Source of the DNA: Dyadobacter sp. Leaf189
GTDB lineage: Bacteria; Bacteroidota; Bacteroidia; Cytophagales; Spirosomataceae
Direction of reading: 5' to 3'
Assembly (NCBI RefSeq): GCF_001424405.1
Contig: NZ_LMPS01000005.1
Coordinates: forward strand, 124,001 to 188,000
DNA: 64,000 nucleotides
Of this stretch, positions 9,049 to 17,409 are shown in pieces; position 1 is the first letter of the stretch, and each line of letters starts with the position of its first letter. The position numbers were made by a program, and so were the translations under genes. The notes under the pieces were generated by a model that was not told the origin of the DNA, did not search any database, and worked only from the letters and a program-made list of their open reading frames with translations.

Positions 9049-9124
9049 AACAGCTAACAGCTAACAGCTAACAGCTAACAGCTAACAGCTAACAGCTAAC
9101 AGCTAACAGCTAACAGCTAACAGC
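9049..9124 (+). repeat. Perfect 7-bp tandem repeat (AACAGCT), about 10.9 copies
   Basis: Seventy-six bases of uninterrupted AACAGCT units ending 9 bases before the ATG of the DUF1501 gene. Copy number is likely to vary by slipped-strand mispairing. The array sits exactly where the ribosome binding site of the DUF1501 gene should be; no purine-rich Shine-Dalgarno is visible except ccaaaaagat. It may therefore affect readthrough from the DUF1549/1553 gene or translation of DUF1501. Confidence 0.95.
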
Positions 9125-9133
9125 CAAAAAGAT

Positions 9134-10588
9134 ATGGACAAAGAAATCATAGAACACGGGTTCAACTTTAATCGCCGGCGGTTTTTATCTACTATGAGCC
9201 TGGGAATCGGGAGTGTGGCGCTTGGGTCGTTGTTAATGCCTGATCTGCTGAAAGGTGGCGGATTGGAAGAGGAGGGACTTGCGCCGGGCATTCCGCATTT
9301 TGCGCCGAAAGCCAAACGCGTGATCTATATGTTCCAGAATGGCGCACCTTCGCAGCAGGAGCTCTTCGACTATAAACCCAAGCTGCGTGAAATGCTGGGG
9401 CAGGAAATTCCTCCGTCCGTGCGCGGGAATCAGCGGCTTACAGGTATGACGGCCAATCAGGCATCATTCCCATTGGTTGGTTCGTTCGTGGATTTTAAGC
9501 AATATGGTCAGTCTCAGGCGTGGGTGAGCGACTTGCTGCCTTATACTTCCAAGATTGTGGATGATATATGCATCGTAAGATCCATGTATACGGAAGCGAT
9601 CAACCACGATCCGGCTCTGACCTTTTTACAAACCGGCTCCCAGCAGGGAAATCGCCCCAGTATGGGTTCCTGGCTGAGTTATGGACTTGGAAATGAAAAT
9701 AAGAACCTGCCCAATTTCACTGTTCTGCTTTCACGTGGCGTGGGTAATGGACAAGGGGTTTATTCCAAATTATGGTCCAATGGTTTCCTCGATTCGGTGC
9801 ACCAGGGTGTTCAGTTCAGCAAAGGCGAAGATCCCGTTTTGTACCTGCGCGATCCCGACGGAATGGACCGGAAAGAGCGGCGCGAAATGCTGGATAACTT
9901 GTCGCAACTCAACGAGCTATCCTATCAGGAATTCGGCGATCCCGAAATTACAGCCAAGATCAAGCAATATGAAATGGCTTACCGCATGCAGACTGCGGTG
10001 CCGGAGGTAATGGATTTATCCAAAGAATCGGACGATATCATCAAGCTTTACGGCCCCGAATGTCTGGTGCCGGGTACCTACGCTGCTAACTGCCTGCTAG
10101 CGCGCAAACTGTCTGAAAACGGCGTGCGTTTTGTGCAGCTCTATCACCAGGGTTGGGACCAGCACGGTAACCTGCCTTACGAAATTACCAAGCAGGCAAT
10201 GGACGTGGACCAGGCGTCGGCAGCTTTGGTTACTGACTTGAAGCAGAGAGGATTGCTGGATGAAACGCTGGTGATCTGGGGCGGTGAATTCGGCCGCACG
10301 AGCTACACACAAGGCAAACTGACAGCGGATAATTACGGCCGTGATCACCATCCCCGCTGCTTCACGATCTGGATGGCAGGTGGAGGTATCAAGCCGGGAA
10401 TGGTTTACGGAGAAACCGACGAGCTCGGGTATAACATTGCCAAAGATCCCGTACATGTGCATGATTTTCAGGCTACTGTGTTACATCAGCTGGGTTTGGA
10501 CCACGAGAAGCTTGTTTTCAAACATCTTGGAAGAAGGTACCGCCTTACTGATGTTTCGGGTAGGGTAGTGCGTGATATAATCAGCTGA
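9134..10588 (+). CDS. DUF1501 domain protein, Tat-exported
   Basis: 484 residues. The N-terminus carries a twin-arginine-type signal, NRRRFLSTMSLGIGSVALG (residues 13-31), as in most DUF1501 proteins. The domain then runs to the end: VIYMFQNGAPSQQELFDYKP, VRSMYTEAINHDPA, GSWLSYGLG, QLYHQGWDQHGNLPYEI, VIWGGEFGRTSYTQG and GRDHHPRCFTIWMAGGG. DUF1501 is structurally related to the alkaline phosphatase/sulfatase superfamily, but this protein lacks a sulfatase CxPxR site, and its activity is unknown. It follows its usual partner (PSCyt1-DUF1549-DUF1553) across a 223-base gap filled with heptamer repeats and precedes a second heme protein by 47 bases. The three are probably one transcription unit acting in the periplasm. 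Confidence 0.9.
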   Translation: MDKEIIEHGFNFNRRRFLSTMSLGIGSVALGSLLMPDLLKGGGLEEEGLAPGIPHFAPKAKRVIYMFQNGAPSQQELFDYKPKLREMLGQEIPPSVRGNQRLTGMTANQASFPLVGSFVDFKQYGQSQAWVSDLLPYTSKIVDDICIVRSMYTEAINHDPALTFLQTGSQQGNRPSMGSWLSYGLGNENKNLPNFTVLLSRGVGNGQGVYSKLWSNGFLDSVHQGVQFSKGEDPVLYLRDPDGMDRKERREMLDNLSQLNELSYQEFGDPEITAKIKQYEMAYRMQTAVPEVMDLSKESDDIIKLYGPECLVPGTYAANCLLARKLSENGVRFVQLYHQGWDQHGNLPYEITKQAMDVDQASAALVTDLKQRGLLDETLVIWGGEFGRTSYTQGKLTADNYGRDHHPRCFTIWMAGGGIKPGMVYGETDELGYNIAKDPVHVHDFQATVLHQLGLDHEKLVFKHLGRRYRLTDVSGRVVRDIIS

Positions 10589-10635
10589 CCGGCTCAGGTA
10601 AATTCTTATTGATCAAATTCTTGGTGAGACTTTAA

Positions 10636-12810
10636 ATGTATTTAAGATTCAGGTTTTTTGCGGAACAAGTACTTGTTGCTTCCAATATTTTCATTCTGTT
10701 CTTACTGATTTTTGAAAGCAAGCTGGTGGTTCCCGCCTGGCTGCAAACAATCGGAAGAATGCACCCGCTGATCCTGCACTTTCCCATTGTGATCCTGCTG
10801 ATTGCCATGCTGCTTGAATTTTTCAGGTTCAAGCCCGAGTATGCAACCAATGCGTTTTATAAGAATTTTCTTCAAAATCTGCTTTTAATAGGCTCTTTGT
10901 TCGCAGCAATTACAGTGATCATGGGGCTTTTCCTGTCAAAAGAAGAGGGATATGCCGGCGAAGTGTTGACGCTTCATAAATGGACCGGTGCCGGTATTTT
11001 CTTTATTGCTTCTCTCATCTATTTTGTCAGGAATACGGGCTGGTACAAAGCGCCTGTCGCCAAAGCCGGCGCCTTTGTGACTGTGATTGCATTGGTACTT
11101 ACGGGACATTACGGGGCGGCGCTTACGCATGGAAGTAACTTTATCTGGGAGCCAGTGTCGAAGCAAAATGAAATGGCTGCGGTACCGCTCAACGAAGCTG
11201 TGGTGTATACTAATGTAATACAGCCCATTCTGGAACAGAAATGTACCAGCTGCCACAATCCTGATAAGCTCAAAGGGGAGTTGATCTTGACAGACCCGGC
11301 TTCGATTATGAAAGGTGGGAAGTCAGGCAAGCTGATCGTGCCGGGCAATGCGGCGATGAGCCTGCTGCTGCAAAGGGTGCATTTACCAATGGAAGAAAAA
11401 AAGCATATGCCGCCTTCGGGCAAAGCACAGCTTACATTGCAGGAAATCTCTTTGCTCACATTATGGGTAAATCAGAAGGCGGATTTCAACAAAAAACTGG
11501 TTGATCTTGGCACTTCTGATTCATTGCGGCTGCTGGCAACCGCCTATCTTAAACCTGCTCAGGCAGAAGAGCAATTTAACTTTGACGCGGCGGATGAAGA
11601 TGAGGTTGCCAAACTGAATTCAGATTACCGGACCATCCTGCCGCTAGCTCGCGAATCGCCCGCACTTGCAGTGAACATTTACAATGCGGCAAGTTATAGT
11701 CCCAGGCAGCTGGATGAGCTGAATAAGATCAGGCAGCAGATTGTGTCATTGAACCTCAACAAAATGCCGGTAAAGGATGCCGACCTGAAAAGCGTTACTC
11801 AATTTGAAAATCTGCGAAAACTGGATCTCAACTTTACCGAGGTAACTGCGGCCGGACTGAAAGCGCTTTCTTCATTGAAACACCTTCAAAATCTGACCCT
11901 TTCAGGTACCAAGGTTAATCTGGCTGATTTGAAGGGTTTGTTACCTGCATTAAAAAGCCTCAAAACGGTCGCTGTGTGGGATACGAAGCTGTCTGCGGCA
12001 GATGTGGCCACTTTGCAAAAGGAAATCAGAAATGTAGAAATCATCGGTGGCTTCAAGGATGATGGTAAAAATCCATTGAGATTAAACCCGCCGCAGGTGA
12101 AAAACAGTGCGATGATTTTCGCCAAAACCGCGCCGCTGGAATTGAGACACCCGATCAAAGGAGTGGATATCCGCTTTACCATGGACGGAACGGAGCCCGA
12201 TAGTATCAATTCCCCGCTTTTCGATAACAAAACAGTTCTAACTACCAGTGCGACCGTCAAAGCGAGAGCTTATAAAAATGGCTGGTATGGGAGCGAACTG
12301 GCTACATTCGATTTCTTCAAAAGTGCCTACAATCCAGACAGTGTCAACCTCTTGCAGCCGCTTAACCGCGTTCACCAGGCCGAAGGTGCAAAAACGTTTT
12401 TTGATAAGAAGTTAGGTGTGATAGGAGCGAATAATCCTGCCTGGGCCAATAATTGGGCAGGTGTGCGCAACAACGATATGGTGCTCATGTCCGAATTTAA
12501 GAAGCCGATCGCATTGTCGTCGGTCGGGTTGCATTATATGATCGAGGAAGCGACCGGTATTTTCCCTCCGCAACTCGTGGAAGTTTGGGGCGGCAGCAGC
12601 CGGGATAATCTGAAACTGATATCCACTTTCAAAGCGCCGCTTCCGTCAAAAGGGGACAAAGCAACCCTGAAAATGGTGGAGGGGCAGTTTAAGCCGCAGC
12701 AAGTTTCGTTTGTGAAAGTGGTGGTAAAGCCCGTTGAGAAAATTCCGGAGTGGCATGGTGCGAAGGGTAACCGCGCATTGTTGCTCGTCGACGAAATGTT
12801 CTTTAACTGA
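10636..12810 (+). CDS. Membrane c-type cytochrome with LRR and discoidin-like regions
   Basis: 724 residues with an unusual domain chain. Residues 1-180: about five membrane helices with the DUF2231-like signature GRMHPLILHFPIVILL. Around 190-285: planctomycete cytochrome 1 with heme site CTSCH (Cys203, Cys206, His207) in VIQPILEQKCTSCHNPDK, followed by HMPPSGKAQL. Around 370-460: a leucine-rich stretch (LRKLDLNFTEVTAAGLKALSSL and similar units). Around 500-560: a chitobiase C-terminal-like segment (VDIRFTMDGTEPDS). From 580 to the end: a discoidin-like beta domain (VGLHYMIEEATGIFPPQLVEVWGG). Likely anchored in the inner membrane with heme and binding domains in the periplasm, passing electrons from, or holding, the substrate of the DUF1549/DUF1501 partners. 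Function is inference. Confidence 0.88.
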   Translation: MYLRFRFFAEQVLVASNIFILFLLIFESKLVVPAWLQTIGRMHPLILHFPIVILLIAMLLEFFRFKPEYATNAFYKNFLQNLLLIGSLFAAITVIMGLFLSKEEGYAGEVLTLHKWTGAGIFFIASLIYFVRNTGWYKAPVAKAGAFVTVIALVLTGHYGAALTHGSNFIWEPVSKQNEMAAVPLNEAVVYTNVIQPILEQKCTSCHNPDKLKGELILTDPASIMKGGKSGKLIVPGNAAMSLLLQRVHLPMEEKKHMPPSGKAQLTLQEISLLTLWVNQKADFNKKLVDLGTSDSLRLLATAYLKPAQAEEQFNFDAADEDEVAKLNSDYRTILPLARESPALAVNIYNAASYSPRQLDELNKIRQQIVSLNLNKMPVKDADLKSVTQFENLRKLDLNFTEVTAAGLKALSSLKHLQNLTLSGTKVNLADLKGLLPALKSLKTVAVWDTKLSAADVATLQKEIRNVEIIGGFKDDGKNPLRLNPPQVKNSAMIFAKTAPLELRHPIKGVDIRFTMDGTEPDSINSPLFDNKTVLTTSATVKARAYKNGWYGSELATFDFFKSAYNPDSVNLLQPLNRVHQAEGAKTFFDKKLGVIGANNPAWANNWAGVRNNDMVLMSEFKKPIALSSVGLHYMIEEATGIFPPQLVEVWGGSSRDNLKLISTFKAPLPSKGDKATLKMVEGQFKPQQVSFVKVVVKPVEKIPEWHGAKGNRALLLVDEMFFN

Positions 12811-12812
12811 GA

Positions 12813-13991
12813 TTAGCCTTTTTCTATGCGGCGCCACATCTCGGCGCAGGCGCGCGCATTGTGATAGGGGCATTTCCAGAAATTGATTTTGTCGCCTTTC
12901 ACGGGCGTTCCGTCTTCTTTCACCGTCATGTGCCACTCGCCTCGTTCCTGGTCGATGAACTTGCCTGCAACATAATCCCAGCTTTTTTCAGCTTTATCCC
13001 TGAATTGTGCTTCCCCGGTAAGCTGATAGGCATTGTAAAAACCCACCAGCTGTTCTGCGCCTACCCACCAGCTGCGGTCTGTCTGGGTATGTTTTGTTGC
13101 AGGATCGTACTCGTAGTTAAGTGCGCCGTCGGAACTCAGTCCTTTACTCGCAGCGCGCGCCATTTGAATCGACTTCTGCTTCATTTTGGCGATCAGCTGT
13201 TCGTCGTGCAGGATTTCGGCAGTTTCAAAAAGCAGCCACGAAGCTTCAATGTCGTGACCGTAAGAAATAATATCATCCTTTGCTTTCCATTGCTCATCAA
13301 AGAATAGCTGCATTGTGTTGGTTTGCGGATTGACGATGTGCGTAATAATCGTGTCCAGCATATTCGCAGTCTGTTTTTTCAGCTTCTTGTCTGGCCAAAC
13401 CGTGTACAGGTTTGTATAAGCTTCTACCAGGTGCAAATGCGTATTCATGCTTTTCACCCACGGACTTTTACTTAATATGTAATCATCGGTTTCAGACCAA
13501 TCCTTTGCAAACGCTTCGCGATAGCCACCGTTTTTTGGGTCAAATGCATGTTTTTCAATGATATTGAAAAGTGCGATCGCCTGTTCGAGTGCAGGTTTAT
13601 GGTGGGTAACCCTGTAATATTCGCTCAGTCCGTACATCGCGAATGCATTTCCGTAAATCTGCTTTTTGGTTTCTTTGGGAGCGCCGTCTGCGGTGGTGGA
13701 CCAGTACACACCTCCGTGCTCGGGATCAATGAAATTCTTGGAAAGCTGCTGATAGGCGCGATCGGCGAGCGTAAGGTATTTTGCTTCTTTGAAGAGGCGG
13801 TGCGCCAATGAGAATGTCCAGAGAATGCGCCCTGTGAGCACGACCGATCTTTCGGCGTCTTTCACCGGCTGGTTGTCATAGTTTACCCTGCCGTAAAATC
13901 CTCCCTTTTCCTGATCAGGGCCGTATTTTGCCCAATAATCAAGGATTGCAATCAACTCTTTCCTGAATGCCTCGGCAGTAAATGCAGCCAT
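12813..13991 (-). CDS. N-acylglucosamine 2-epimerase family, cellobiose 2-epimerase-like
   Basis: 392 residues, an (alpha/alpha)6-barrel sugar epimerase. Recognisable blocks are LIAILDYWAKYGPDQEKGGF with GRVNYDN near the N-terminus, RILWTFSLAHR, GGVYWSTTADG, KSMNTHLHLVEAYTNLY, GHDIEASWLL with the catalytic-type His, and WWVGAEQLVGFYNAY. The length and these motifs fit cellobiose 2-epimerases (interconvert the reducing-end glucose and mannose units of beta-1,4-disaccharides) better than renin-binding N-acylglucosamine epimerases. No signal peptide. The gene is convergent with the membrane cytochrome (2 bases between stops). It is part of a run of sugar-redox genes, which supports a disaccharide substrate. 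Confidence 0.85.
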   Translation of the reverse strand: MAAFTAEAFRKELIAILDYWAKYGPDQEKGGFYGRVNYDNQPVKDAERSVVLTGRILWTFSLAHRLFKEAKYLTLADRAYQQLSKNFIDPEHGGVYWSTTADGAPKETKKQIYGNAFAMYGLSEYYRVTHHKPALEQAIALFNIIEKHAFDPKNGGYREAFAKDWSETDDYILSKSPWVKSMNTHLHLVEAYTNLYTVWPDKKLKKQTANMLDTIITHIVNPQTNTMQLFFDEQWKAKDDIISYGHDIEASWLLFETAEILHDEQLIAKMKQKSIQMARAASKGLSSDGALNYEYDPATKHTQTDRSWWVGAEQLVGFYNAYQLTGEAQFRDKAEKSWDYVAGKFIDQERGEWHMTVKEDGTPVKGDKINFWKCPYHNARACAEMWRRIEKG

Positions 13992-14052
13992 AATTTGTCA
14001 GCTTTTTAGGAAAAAGCGAATCGCTGGATTTTCATACTTGTGGTTGATTATG

Positions 14053-14487
14053 TTAAGATATGCTTGTTGGAAGTGATTCCTTATTCATGAATGAGACTAA
14101 CAGCTTATCACCTGATTTAAAGAAATCTACCTTTTCACGTAAACAAGTCGCAGTGGCAAGTTGAATGCTATCCAAAGTTCTCAATCCGTAGTTACCATAC
14201 TTACTTAGTAATCGTCTCGCATTTTCAGTTATCTGATAGTCGACAGGTATAAAAATGAAGGTCGCACAATCTTTTTCGAATACTGAGATGATCTGTTCCG
14301 CGAGCTCCCGGCTGATTTCGCCAGTCCTGTTTTTCTTCCAAAAAGTAGACGAAAATTCAATTTTTGAGATTTCGGAAAGAAATATATTAGTCACCATGTT
14401 GTGGTGAAATAATGCATCCATTATCTCGGTGTCAGCTTCTTCGTGGTACAATGTGACCAGCGAAGATGTGTCAAGAAAGAGATTCAT
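14053..14487 (-). CDS. PIN domain toxin, VapC-like
   Basis: 144 residues of a PIN ribonuclease. The acidic active-site set can be seen: Asp6 in FLDTSSLV, Glu in EISKIEFSST, Asp in LRTLDSIQLATA, and a late Asp in DFFKSGDK. Family members cleave tRNA or rRNA and are neutralised by the adjacent antitoxin. Its start codon overlaps the end of the upstream small gene by 17 bases, the usual arrangement for a translationally coupled toxin-antitoxin pair. Target RNA unknown. Confidence 0.88.
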   Translation of the reverse strand: MNLFLDTSSLVTLYHEEADTEIMDALFHHNMVTNIFLSEISKIEFSSTFWKKNRTGEISRELAEQIISVFEKDCATFIFIPVDYQITENARRLLSKYGNYGLRTLDSIQLATATCLREKVDFFKSGDKLLVSFMNKESLPTSIS

Positions 14488-14653
14488 TATTGGGTCTTCT
14501 TTCTTCGATCACAGCTTGTTGAAGGGAGGTTCTCAAATTTTTGAGCAGTCTCCTGGATTTAAGAAAAGAAAAATCCTGAATTGTTAAACCAGTCACTGGC
14601 TGTGAAGTGCTGAATTCTGCAAGTTTACCAGAACTGCTCTTGGCTGTTTTCAT
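14471..14653 (-). CDS. Small antitoxin candidate of the PIN toxin
   Basis: 60 residues, starting MKTAKSSSGKLAEFSTSQPV. The frame stays open further upstream, but that part lies across the terminator and neighbouring gene in antisense, so the internal ATG is chosen. The protein has a basic middle (FLKSRRLLKNLRTSLQQ), compatible with a toxin-binding helix, and no ribbon-helix-helix or AbrB motif that I recognise. Position and 17-base overlap with the toxin gene are the main evidence. It would bind and inhibit the PIN toxin and probably autoregulate. Confidence 0.7.
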   Translation of the reverse strand: MKTAKSSSGKLAEFSTSQPVTGLTIQDFSFLKSRRLLKNLRTSLQQAVIEERRPNNESLS

Positions 14654-14683
14654 AGTGGTGTTTGTGTTTGTTCGATTCGAAAA

Positions 14684-14717
14684 TACAAAAAAAGCCTGGC
14701 AATTTCTGCCAGGCTTA
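14684..14717 (-). terminator. Terminator of the acidic protein gene
   Basis: On the minus strand, stem aagcctggca / tgccaggctt (10 bp, 5-base loop) followed by a run of seven T. It lies between the acidic protein gene and the toxin-antitoxin pair. Confidence 0.85.
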
Positions 14718-14738
14718 TCTAATGTATCTCGCAACTGA

Positions 14739-15068
14739 TTAGTCGCCCTGATTTTCTTCCTGGGCTTCGTGGTTGTCACCGCCGAGGCTGTAATAGTTAT
14801 TTTCTTCGTCTTCCCGACCGATTTCCTCGTCTTCATCATCAAATTCAGAACCGGGAATGTCAAGATCTTCTCCTGTCAGGTCGTCTTCGAAAGTTTTTTC
14901 ATTCCAGTCATCTGCTTCCAGCTCGGCCGGACGCTTCATGCGGGTTATATCTTCCGGATCAATATCTGCCTCGATTAGCCCTTTTCTGAAAATATCCTCT
15001 TCTGAAGGATAGTTGCCTGGAAGGTCGTCATCATATACTTCATCGTCATCATCATCGAATGGATTCAT
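14739..15068 (-). CDS. Small highly acidic conserved hypothetical protein
   Basis: 109 residues with a very high Asp/Glu content: MNPFDDDDDEVYDDDLPG at the start and FDDEDEEIGREDEENN near the end. The conserved-looking core is YPSEEDIFRKGLIEADIDPEDI. No signal peptide, membrane helix or known domain. Proteins of this shape are widespread in Cytophagales, and I do not know a function; binding of a basic partner or of divalent cations is possible. It is monocistronic, with its own strong terminator. The 219 bases upstream, to the divergent dehydrogenase gene, are AT-rich and hold both promoters, which I could not define. Confidence 0.8.
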   Translation of the reverse strand: MNPFDDDDDEVYDDDLPGNYPSEEDIFRKGLIEADIDPEDITRMKRPAELEADDWNEKTFEDDLTGEDLDIPGSEFDDEDEEIGREDEENNYYSLGGDNHEAQEENQGD

Positions 15069-15287
15069 AGCTTTTGAGGTTAAAAAGATTATTGGTTGTT
15101 GGTTTTAAAAGTTTACGTGACCTGCTGATTAAGGACCAAAGGTGTTAAAAAAAATTATTCCAAATTACATCCCGGGGCAGAAAAATAAATCAGGAAGAAA
15201 GTAGCAACACTTTGCCTGTATGCTTTTAAATGCATCTCAAACGTGTTTATCTGAGATTATCTAAGTTAAATTCTATTCAAACCTTAC

Positions 15288-16568
15288 ATGCAAAGAAAGT
15301 TATTTAAATCAGCGGGCGTCCTCCTGGGATTGGCCGGGGCATCGGCGCTTTTTGCCTACACAAGTACTACCGGCACTCTCTCAGCTGAAAGCAGCGTGAT
15401 TGAACCTGTTGATGCCAAAGAGATTAAGCTTCCAGCCGGGTTCTATGCCAAAATCCTGGCTACTGATCTCGGCCCGACCCGCCATATGGCAGTTGGCAAG
15501 AACGGGGATATGTATGTGAAGCTTTCCAAGCTGAAAGATGGAAAAGGCATTTACCTGCTGCGCGATTCGGATAAGGATGGTAAGATAGACGAGCAAAAGC
15601 TTTTCGGCGACTATCCCGGAACCGGTATTGCGATCAAAAACGGCTACCTGTACAGCTCTTCCAATAAGGGAGTATACCGCTATAAGCTGAACGAAAAGGA
15701 AGAAATAATCGATTTTGACCAGCCGGAACTGATCGTTGACGGACTGGTTGACAAAGGGCGCGACAATGCAAAACCGCTCGCACTCGACAATAAGGGCAAT
15801 CTGTATGTTACCGTAGGCTCTTACAGCGACAATTGCCGTGAAACAGGATCAGGAAAAGGTATGTCGCCTTGCACAATCCTCGATTCGGCAGGCGGGGTGT
15901 GGAAATTCAGCGCTGATAAGCTGAACCAGAAGTTTTCAGATGGTACCCGCTTTGCTACCGGTGTGAAGAATGCGGTGGGGATTAATTGGGATAACAAGAC
16001 AGACGCATTGTACGTAGCAGTTCACGGCCGCGGCAAGTTTGACGACATGTATCCGCAGTACTACACGCCGAAACAAAGCGCAGAGTTGCCCGCCGAGACG
16101 CTTTACCGCCTGAAAGAAGGTGACGATGCGGGTTGGCCGTACATCTACTACGATCATTTTCAAAACAAAAAAATGCTTGCGCCTGAATACGGTGGCGATG
16201 GAAAGAAGACTGCCGGTGAAAAGGCGGTCAATCCGCTGGTGGGCTTTCCGGCTCACCTTGGCCCAAATGCATTGTTGTTTTATTCAGGAAATATGTTTCC
16301 TGGCAAATATAAGAACGGCGCGTTTATCGCATTTCACAGTCAGTCGGCTGAGCTAAAAAAGGGTTACCTGGTTGCATTTGTGCCTTTTGTGAATGGCAAG
16401 CCGGGTAAATGGGAGATTTTTGCGGACAATTTCGCAGGTGTGGACCTGGTGAAACCTACGGGACCAATACAGCACCGTCCTTGCGGACTGGCCCAGGGAC
16501 CCGACGGCGCATTGTACGTGACCGACGATCTGAACGGGACCATTTTCAAAATTGCCTACAACAAGTAA
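15288..16568 (+). CDS. PQQ-type sugar (sorbosone-like) dehydrogenase, secreted
   Basis: 426 residues with an N-terminal export signal (FKSAGVLLGLAGASALFAYT). The rest is a six-bladed beta-propeller of the soluble glucose/sorbosone dehydrogenase family: IKLPAGFYAKILATDLGPTRHMAVG, GIYLLRDSDKDGKIDE, LALDNKGNLYVTVGSYSDNC, GGVWKFSADK, FATGVKNAVGINWD, EGDDAGWPYIYYDH, GPNALLFYSG and RPCGLAQGPDGALYVTDD. The conserved propeller His and Arg positions are present. The family oxidises sugars or aldoses in the periplasm with PQQ and passes electrons to a cytochrome. PQQ synthesis genes are not in the window. Plausible electron acceptors are encoded 3-8 kb upstream. Convergent with the DUF1080 gene across a shared terminator. 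Confidence 0.87.
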   Translation: MQRKLFKSAGVLLGLAGASALFAYTSTTGTLSAESSVIEPVDAKEIKLPAGFYAKILATDLGPTRHMAVGKNGDMYVKLSKLKDGKGIYLLRDSDKDGKIDEQKLFGDYPGTGIAIKNGYLYSSSNKGVYRYKLNEKEEIIDFDQPELIVDGLVDKGRDNAKPLALDNKGNLYVTVGSYSDNCRETGSGKGMSPCTILDSAGGVWKFSADKLNQKFSDGTRFATGVKNAVGINWDNKTDALYVAVHGRGKFDDMYPQYYTPKQSAELPAETLYRLKEGDDAGWPYIYYDHFQNKKMLAPEYGGDGKKTAGEKAVNPLVGFPAHLGPNALLFYSGNMFPGKYKNGAFIAFHSQSAELKKGYLVAFVPFVNGKPGKWEIFADNFAGVDLVKPTGPIQHRPCGLAQGPDGALYVTDDLNGTIFKIAYNK

Positions 16569-16582
16569 GAATTTGAGCTAGA

Positions 16583-16619
16583 AAAAAGACCTGGCATGTT
16601 TTAGTTGCCAGGTCTTTTT
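16583..16619. terminator. Bidirectional terminator
   Basis: Stem aaaaagacctggca / tgccaggtcttttt with a 9-base loop, between the convergent sugar dehydrogenase and DUF1080 genes. Confidence 0.9.
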
Positions 16620-16623
16620 CGTT

Positions 16624-17409
16624 TTAAAAGCTCGTGTCCGCTTTATCAAGCTCCATTTCCTTGATCCAGATATTCCGGTAATACACGTCGTGTCCTTCCG
16701 ATTGCAGCTTCAAACCGCCGGGTTTGTCGGTGATTCCCTTGCCGCCATTGTTTCCACCATCAATCCCGGAATTAGGCCCGCCCCAAACCTGTGAGATCTT
16801 TTGGTTGGAATGCACCTTTTTACCATTGAAATAGAGGGTAACCATCGGCTGCTCCACCATTTTCCCATCTTTAAAGCGAGCCGCGCGGAACAGAATGTCG
16901 TAAGAATTCCATTTTCCTATTCCATTGTAGGCGTAGTAGGGTGATTTTGATTCATTGATCACTGCCGCCATTCCGTGAGAAGTAGTATCTCCGTCAAGTA
17001 CCTGGATCTCGTACCTGTTTTGCAGATATACCCCGCTGTTGCCGCCTGGTTTTGTGATCAGGAACTCCACGTGGGCGCGGAAATCTTTAAACTCCTTCTT
17101 GGTAACAATATCAGCTGCACCGTATAAACCACCAGCCGATGCAGGATCGTTGCAGTTGATCACGGTACCTTTGTCTACGGGGTCGTTTACTACGGTCCAC
17201 TTGATTGGCGGCTTTGCAGCGAAGCGCGGACCTTCCCAGTAAATCCATTTCTCGTCGAGCATTTTGCGGCTTCCGTCGAGGTACACTTCTGCTCCCTTCG
17301 GAGCTTTTACGCCTACGCCAACTTGTGCGAATGCAGTTATACAGGTTCCGAACACACCTGCGACGGTGGTCATAGCGATCATTTTAATGGGGTAAAAGGT
17401 GCTTTGCAT
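16624..17409 (-). CDS. Secreted DUF1080 protein (3-keto-glycoside hydrolase family)
   Basis: 261 residues from the ATG of MQSTFYPIKMIAMTTVAGV, which gives a signal peptide ending CITAFAQ. The reading frame continues upstream without signal-like sequence. The concanavalin-like DUF1080 fold shows WTVVNDPVDKGT, IVTKKEFKDFRAHVEFLI, GNSGVYLQNRYEIQVLD, GIGKWNSYDILFRAARF and GGLKLQSEGHDVYYRNIWIKEM. Members have been shown to act on 3-keto-glucosides formed by sugar oxidation. Its position next to a PQQ-type dehydrogenase, with an epimerase 3 kb away, supports a role in oxidised-disaccharide turnover. The divergent 257-base region upstream holds the promoters of this gene and the stress-protein gene. 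Confidence 0.9.
   Translation of the reverse strand: MQSTFYPIKMIAMTTVAGVFGTCITAFAQVGVGVKAPKGAEVYLDGSRKMLDEKWIYWEGPRFAAKPPIKWTVVNDPVDKGTVINCNDPASAGGLYGAADIVTKKEFKDFRAHVEFLITKPGGNSGVYLQNRYEIQVLDGDTTSHGMAAVINESKSPYYAYNGIGKWNSYDILFRAARFKDGKMVEQPMVTLYFNGKKVHSNQKISQVWGGPNSGIDGGNNGGKGITDKPGGLKLQSEGHDVYYRNIWIKEMELDKADTSF

Noticed and set aside
9049..9124. Tandem heptamers as a possible CRISPR array
   Set aside because: There are no spacers; the 7-base units are directly contiguous, and no cas genes are present.
9134..10588. DUF1501 protein as a sulfatase
   Set aside because: Related superfamily, but no C/S-x-P/A-x-R maturation motif is present.
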